Positions 28,167-36,000 of a stretch of 64,000 nt of DNA are shown piece by piece. The notes beneath the pieces were generated by a model, which was not told the origin of the DNA, made no database searches, and was given only the letters and a program-made list of their open reading frames with translations. Position numbers and translations under genes: made by a program. Position 1 is the first letter of the stretch. Each line of letters begins with the position of its first letter. This stretch comes from Sipunculus nudus (Eukaryota > Annelida > Sipuncula > Golfingiida > Sipunculidae), in the NCBI GenBank assembly GCA_026874595.1, contig CM049320.1, forward strand, positions 24,067,714 to 24,131,713, read 5' to 3'.

Positions 28167-31100
28167 CGTAAACATATAAACAAACAGTAATGCAATGCAT
28201 CAATGGAAAGTAATTCATCTATTTCCTAATTTGTAAATGAATAAATAAGTCAATAAATAGATTAATTAGATAATAGCTTTCAATTCATTATCTCTCCTGA
28301 CAAAGGCATAGTGTACATAGGTTGCTAATTTTTTCATTGTATGGGCATTACAATCTGACATGAGGGATGAAAATGTACTAATCCCAAATATATTTAACAT
28401 ATACTCTATATATATAATATATGTATCCTTATTGCTATAATTATATATTAGGCATAGAAACAAGATAAAGATGATAACAAAATTGTGACAACGTATGCTA
28501 ACACTGAGAGACAACCATAGGTAGCTATATATGACATTGATACAGATCTTCAAAACCATGTATCCAGTTAAAAACGTGTTTATTATTTTAAACTAGTTAA
28601 CCAATTGATTTTGACTTAATTATGTCTCTGAACGTCCATACACATACATTTGATTATAATTTATGATTTATCTTCATGTTAACATTTGTGAGCTCATTTC
28701 ATGACACTTGAAAGCTAGTGACTACATATATGATAACATATATATAACAAATCGCCGAAGGTTAATATTTGTCAATAACATATGACACATCTTATGTATA
28801 TTTTCACTGATTCATTGTAAGTCAAAGCACTCTGTTCTTATAAATAATGTTTTATTACCGAGCAAATCTCATATTTTACGTAAAGAAATAAACGGATATA
28901 AATTTCTAATTAAAGATTGTTTAGGCTATGCTTTGGTTTCCGTCGCTACATGGATGAGCTGGACGTTTATTTGTACAACCGTTACAAAAACAAAATATCC
29001 AGTTAACACATATTTCGCAAAATATATATTATTGGCTGATACAATAATATTATGCCACATTGCTATGGGGTTCACATTTTATACTAAACAACATTTTCCA
29101 GTCAACAAGTCGGTGTATACAACAAATTCGTAATGGTAAATATAAATTTAATTGATTTATAGACTGATTTCTCATATGTTGTGGAGAAATGTAAACAGAA
29201 AATAATTAACCCGCTAGAAAATACCATATATATATAATGTAATAAAAAACGGCAAACTAGTGTACCTAGCTCAACAGGCTCACTTTGATCAATGAAGTGA
29301 CCATAGCTTAGCAATCGGAAGTGGCCTCCGATTGCTAACAGAATTGATGAGGGTTACACTAATTGTATAAAAATAATTACCCATGTCCATGAAAATCAAA
29401 TGAATGTGGCGTGATAGATCTTAAGTTCTAAAGTAACAAAAATAAATAACCATCAAATATAACTTATATATATAAAATATAATAAAAATCGGCCAAACAA
29501 GCAGGAGTGTAACTAGCTAAAAAGGCTTACTTTAGTTACTGCAGGGGTAATAAATAGGGGTCTTGATCATTGCCAAACAACTGCCCAGAAAAAAAATGAA
29601 CAATTGCCTGAAAGTTACTACACAGTACTGAACAGTTATCAAATTCTTCCTCAATCACAATCATGTGTTTTTTTTTAATTATTTTTTCATCCAAATTTTC
29701 TGCAACTTGTAGCTGATTATCAAGACCCCATAACTAGGATTAAAATGGCCTAACACATTAGATTTATGGTGTTACACTGATCGTAAAAAAATGAAATCAC
29801 CTTTATGTTACATGTTATACAGAGGCAAACATGTCTAAAATACAGAAAGTAATTATTTTGTTGTTAGAACTGAATAAAAAAATATAAACAGTTAAAATGT
29901 CATGGTTACCAAGGCTGTTACCCTGTGATGTAAGTCCCAGCCTTATGCCTTTACTGTGGCATTTGTTTCTGTCTGACTAAGCAATCGGGTACATGTGTTG
30001 ATAGGTTGATTTATTAAGTTGTTGATAAGATCTAATTTGTTACAGTCAAATTAAGCAAAAAATCCGATACTCCAGCCACACTGGACCCTCTGTGTTACTT
30101 AGCAACTACATCCTGCGAGCAATTACCTATGCAGCATACAAACTGTGGCTCAAGGATAAAGTAACCAGTCTGTGTACTGTAGTAACTGCTGTGTTTATGT
30201 CATCCGACTGAGTCTCTTTAAGCAAGGCTGCTGCTGATAAATTTTACTGTAGACCTTACTAGGGCATCATGTTATTGTGCACAGTGCCAAACAAGTAACG
30301 AGTGCATGTCCCATTGTGCCTCTGTTGTAAACCAACACACGAGAGTTTGTTTGGGTAGACTGTGTAGTTTTGTGGGACAGTAGTTTTGTGAGACATTGTC
30401 GTATCAGCTGAGCCTGAAGCGGTGAGTGTACAGATTTTCTTTTGTAGATACAATTCATGGGGTATTCCTGCATGTTTAAAATGTTCGTATAGACTTGATT
30501 ACGAAACATCGATCGGCCCTTCAAACGGATCTTGTGGTTTAAAAAAATATAGACAATATTGGTCATTAATCAATATGTTTGGCATATTTATGAGTGGGTT
30601 ATACACTGTGGTTCAAGATACTATAAGTTCATTGGTCTACTAAACTCTATTTCTCAAGTCAGAAGGAAGATAATCGAAAGAGAGAATACTTGAATAGAGA
30701 TTTGTAATTTACAATATCTTGTTAAACATTTTATACATACACAGCAAAATTTCTTTGTAGGAATCTGAATTTGTCTGATAAGAAAAGTCTATAAATTGAT
30801 CATTCATATTATTTGCCTAAAAATGTGCAATGATTAAACGCAAATATAATAGGCAATACATGTGTCTCGAGGCACATTTTGGCAATATATTTGAGTTAAC
30901 ATCCTTATTGCCACAATTGTTTATTAGGCATAGAATTATGGTATTGGTGATAACAAAATTGTGACAATGTATGCTACCAGAGAGAGACAAATATCAGTAG
31001 GTATTGTTTTACATGATCATACATTATATGACATTTTTGCTGATGTGAAAAAAAAACATGTATCTAGAAGAAAATCGCAGAAAAAATCATCATTCATGCT

Positions 31101-33011
31101 GGTAAATGAACCGGTCTTGCCTCCATTAACGTTACCACATGTATGTCCCTGCAGACCATTGTTTTATGTATTTTATGTTTTTTTTAATGTATTATTACTA
31201 TTAGTTTGAATATTGAAAGGGTTATCTTGGGACAGCGTAACAGACTCAATCTCCGCCGAAAAGGTGAGATTGTCCACGGTCCATCAACACCAAGGGTGAG
31301 TGCTGCAGGCTAAATGGAAAGGCCGTGCTCAACAGCCGTGGTTCACTCACGAGTGCCCTTTCCCGGGCTTTATTGGTGTTTTGATCTAGGAATGGGGAGG
31401 ATTACACCATTGATTCAAAGGGTCGGTAGTCGCCGTGCCTGTTTTACACCAGGATATAACATGAGAGGAAGCTTGTACTCTTGCCTGTCGGGGAGTAAGA
31501 AACCGGACTGGAATTCTGCAGATGGGCAAAATAAGTCAAAGTAGCATTACAAAAAACTCGTACATTATAATGCCTTGAAAAGTATACGGAACCAAGTGAA
31601 CAATTTGAAACAGGTCCATTTGACATCTCGGCTAAGCAAATAAATAGTAACATAAACCCTGACTATTTTAAGCTATTGTTATGGGACAAGGTCATAGATA
31701 TCAACGTGTATAACTTTTCATATGTGCAATGATGATAAGTCTTTTTACAGAATTCCTGGTATGTTATGATTTATTTACATGTTTAATTTTGTAAGCTCAT
31801 TTCGCCACACCTGTAAGCAATGATGACATCGACACCTGATGACAAAATATTTGATCTTCCAGCTATGTTAAAATCGCCAAAGGTAAATATTTGTCACTGA
31901 CATATAACAATCTTAAGTATTCAAGATTTATTTCACAAATTCATTGTCAGTCGAAGTACTTATAAATCCTCTTTCGTTACCGAGTACATTATATATTTTA
32001 ACCTAATAAATGGGTATAAATTTACTTATTAAAATGATTAAAGTTTATATATATGTATATATTATATGAGAAATTATTCATAATACAGCATTCATTGACA
32101 GGAAGTTGTAAAAATGCATTGATTTATCTTTGTTCTCTGTTAACTGACATTCTATAAATTACCAGGTGGTTGAAGAGACTGGTCAAGTGGACTTACATTT
32201 AATGGACCTATATAAGGTACTTGAGGATGAAGAACAAAAGATGTCTAACATAAAGGTATGACAACATATCTTAATATGATAGCATCTATAATCCTTTGCA
32301 ATGAGCAAAATAAATAATTTCCCTATATACCCTTTAAAAAGTCTGGATAAATTTCGTTTTGCTCCTTAAATACACATGGCTTAACTAATATTTTCAGGGT
32401 CGACAATCATCACATGGTTAGTCTTGTTATGAATGAGTTATAACCAAAAAGACGTTACTTATATGCAAAATTGATTCAAAATCGCCATATGGGTTAAATA
32501 CTAAAAGTAAAAAAAAAATATGAGGCATATACCCATAGCAAGCTGGTCAAACATATGGTCAAGCTTTTTATCGTTTGAATTAAGCGTAATTAACGATGCT
32601 AGAAATGTTTGTCAAATATCACCAAAGCAATAATTCCATCACACGAAAGAAAAAAAAGTGGCTTTAATATGGTCATACTTGCATGAAACATTCCGCCCAT
32701 CGGACAATTGCTATTAAGGCTCCCCAACATTGGTGAAGGACGATGCTTATCGTCCTCCACCGAGACAAATATATTTTACCATTTTATTTTAATTATATAT
32801 TTTTCTTTAGTAAAAAAGATAAAGATCAATCCATATTTTCATTTTTATGTAAACCTTACTCACGAAACATGAATTTGTTTTGTAAAATATTTATTATAGT
32901 AGCCGGATGATAATTTGTTGGGGCATTATGACCTATGTGCTAACATGACCCCCCTCCCCCGCTAACGGGGCCACTTCGGCTGATCCCAAGTACTCGATAG
33001 CGAGATGTCAT

Positions 33012-33065
<54 letters not shown>

Positions 33066-36000
33066 TGAGTGTAGTCATATTATTGTAGTTTGTACACAAA
33101 CTTTCTCAGCTTAGAATTGAATACATAATATAGATAACATAAACTACAATCCCTCCATATCTGAGCTACTCAGAACCCACAGGGAACCGAATATCTCTCG
33201 AAACAGGAGGTTTCTAGAGGCTTGAAGTAGACCTAAAGTATATATTTTACAATGTACAATTAACAATTTATAAAAACATCCATGCATTGTACGATGTGAT
33301 AGTTTGATTGTAACGATTGGCTACTGTCATTGTCCAATTACCCATAATGTTAGGTTATAAATGTCCGGTTCAGGTATTCGGGATATGTTGAGTTTATGCC
33401 CCCTGACACATTAATCGTTTGACGCTCATAATATACATAATATAACATATATTATACCTTTACTCTATCAATCAAACTGTCCCTGAATGATGTGTGTAGT
33501 TTCATAGACAATTAATGTTTCGTAACGAAGAATAAGATGGACTGTGCGGCAGTGCGGCTTTTTACATTGGAATATGCCGTTGGTGTCAACACAGTTAATC
33601 TTTGATTTGTTACTATTTTTTATGTTGATTATGAGGTTGTTTGAATGAAAAGAGCGGTCTTTCGGGAAAGAATGGTTTTAAAATTGCGTCTCATTCTAAT
33701 ATAGGTTGTAAATCATGAATAATTCCTTTAAGAGGTTTCCGTATGCGTGGATGATATGTTGTGGCTAACGGTGTGCGACGGTTTCCTGTTTTCATTTTAG
33801 GAGCTAGTTAATAATGTAGTCAAAGTAAAGTTGCTTTTCCTTTTTGTTTTTGCTACCGTTTGCTGCTTGTTACCCATATTTATAAAATACTTTGCAGTTT
33901 TTCGAATTGTCGAATTCTGTTAGATTTGTCGGAACATCGCTTGTTATATCTTAACGCCCGGCTGTAAATAATGATTTTACATTTTACATTTACATTTTAT
34001 AAATTGTAAACCATACATACATATACAGCCGCTTTTTATACATATTCCACTTAGTACCTGATGGGGAGCACTGAACTTCGAAAGCCCGTGAATAAAATAA
34101 ACAATTTTTCTACACTAAGCGTCTTCCTCTTAGCATAAATATATATATTGTAGGGTTATCGTATCTAAATATTCCTGAAATATTACATGATTAAAGACGC
34201 CTCTTCTTCTTGTTAAGGACGGGTACACTCCATTAATGTTGGCGCTAATCAAGGAAGGCACTGAAAAGACAGCCGTCTTACTGGAACATGGAGCCTGCTT
34301 GAATTATAAAGCAACAAATGTAAGCAGTGTATTTGGGGAGTTTCCTGTTTCTGAGCTATTTAATTTTACTGCTGTTATTCTTCTAAGGTCGAATTTTCTA
34401 AACAACTGTCAATGTAATGATATATAGTGTAATAATGTCTTTAACTGCCTATTTTATTTCGCCAAGAAACCGCTGAAAAGAAACCTGATTTCAAACCCAA
34501 TGGCTGAAGGTAAGTGTATTAGGTGTGATTTAAACAAAAACAAAAGTATTTTGTTATTCGCTAATCTGTCATTCAGACATTTTCCTCTATAGGCCTATGT
34601 TAATTTATTAATCAGCATATTAATTAAATTCTCTGTTATATTTAGTTCAACGTTTATTTTTAGGGTTAATTATATGTTTCATAATGTACCAGTTCAAAAT
34701 ACACACTTTAAATGCATTATTGTTCGACATCCTGGCAACCATCCATCCATATATTCCCAACATATATTTTTGGATTTGAACCTAGCAAACATCGACTGAA
34801 TGACATGACACATTCCCCATTTCATTTAAAATACTATAATTCGAAATACTTAAGCATTCTAAATGTATTAGACGTTTACCCATTATCTGCCTACAGATGG
34901 CCTTCATGGTTGGTCAGTGGTCAAAGCCGGGGATAGCGGCTTTGCTATAGAAGGCCTAAATCCTCTGGAAATGCATACTTTATTTAGCATAGATGTGAAA
35001 GGTAAACAATACCTTGTCTTCAGCTTGGATGAAACTAGATCTTGGAATAGTAATATGAAATATGCCTAAATATTATTGAAAACGTGCATGTCACTGAATA
35101 GATCAATTGTTTTCTAACAGTTCGAATAGAATGCTTTGTGTAACATTTCCAAGCGTAGAAAACGTAATATAAGAGATTGATCACTCAAGAAAAACAAATT
35201 TTGCCAATACACCACCAGTGATTGTAGAACAGTTACCAAACCTGAAGATAGACCGTTAGTTAGCACTAACACTATATGATATGAGTATACTACTATTCTG
35301 AGTTTACATAAGAAAACGATGGCATGTCAATCGTCGTGGTAAATGGTTATACATTTCATCTTGCCTTTGTATTTATTCCGCAGGCTGTACCCGTTGCTGG
35401 GTTAATTCGTCGGACTGGTTTGTCAAGGAACAAACGATAGATCTATTGGCGGAGGGGTTTACAGAGAAGGTCCTTGACAAAATGGCCTTAAACATAAGCG
35501 TGTCAGAATGGTTGGTTTTCCCACCACACATCTCAACCTTAAACCTCTCACATGTTAAACACGTAACTCGACAATACATTTCTTATTGTATATCTGAAAA
35601 TTTGTAACAGTCCTTGCTCTTTACGCTTTTCCATGCAATATCTCCAAAAAGTCAATTGTTCCGCCAAAACAATGTATGGATTTTTTTTACTATAACACAC
35701 ATTTATGGAAATCTATGTATAAGAAAGTTGCATTTTTAATAAAATGTCTATTTACTGGAAATTTAGATCAGGGTAAAATACTGAAATATGGGCTGTATGC
35801 GGACATCAGGCAAAGAATTCTTCTGAAGTGTTCATAAAATTTTCTTACATTAGACTTGTTATTTGAATGACAGTGTTGCAAAAGGGTGTGAAGCAATTTC
35901 CGAATATTACTTTGAACTCACACTGCAAGACAGAGACAGGAAACCTTTGGGAAAACCATTACGTAAGGAGTATCCTGGGGAGAATATGGAGTGGGTGAAG

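Larger units (their letters stand above)
19965..30335. repeat. Three-copy tandem array of a 3.45-kb unit
   Basis: The junction sequence cattgacaggcacgaattaa occurs at 19965, 23416 and 26881, giving periods of 3451 and 3465 nt. The third copy ends near 30335. The copies look close to identical, with scattered substitutions and (AAT)n length changes. Each unit carries the same AAT microsatellite, the same 12-bp-arm hairpin and the same short open frames. The first copies differ most at their outer ends, as expected for unequal crossing over. No known transposon protein or gene was recognised in the unit. Confidence 0.93.
26881..30335. repeat. 3.45-kb unit, copy 3
   Basis: Contains (AAT)n at 28119-28164, a hairpin at 29308-29338 and the open frame 28933-29133. 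It runs into the diverged fourth copy around tgttgtaaaccaacacacga. Confidence 0.9.

Noticed and set aside
35373-35579. 68-codon minus-strand frame over the FBA exon
   Set aside because: It is the antisense shadow of the gene A exon, whose plus-strand peptide matches the FBA family.
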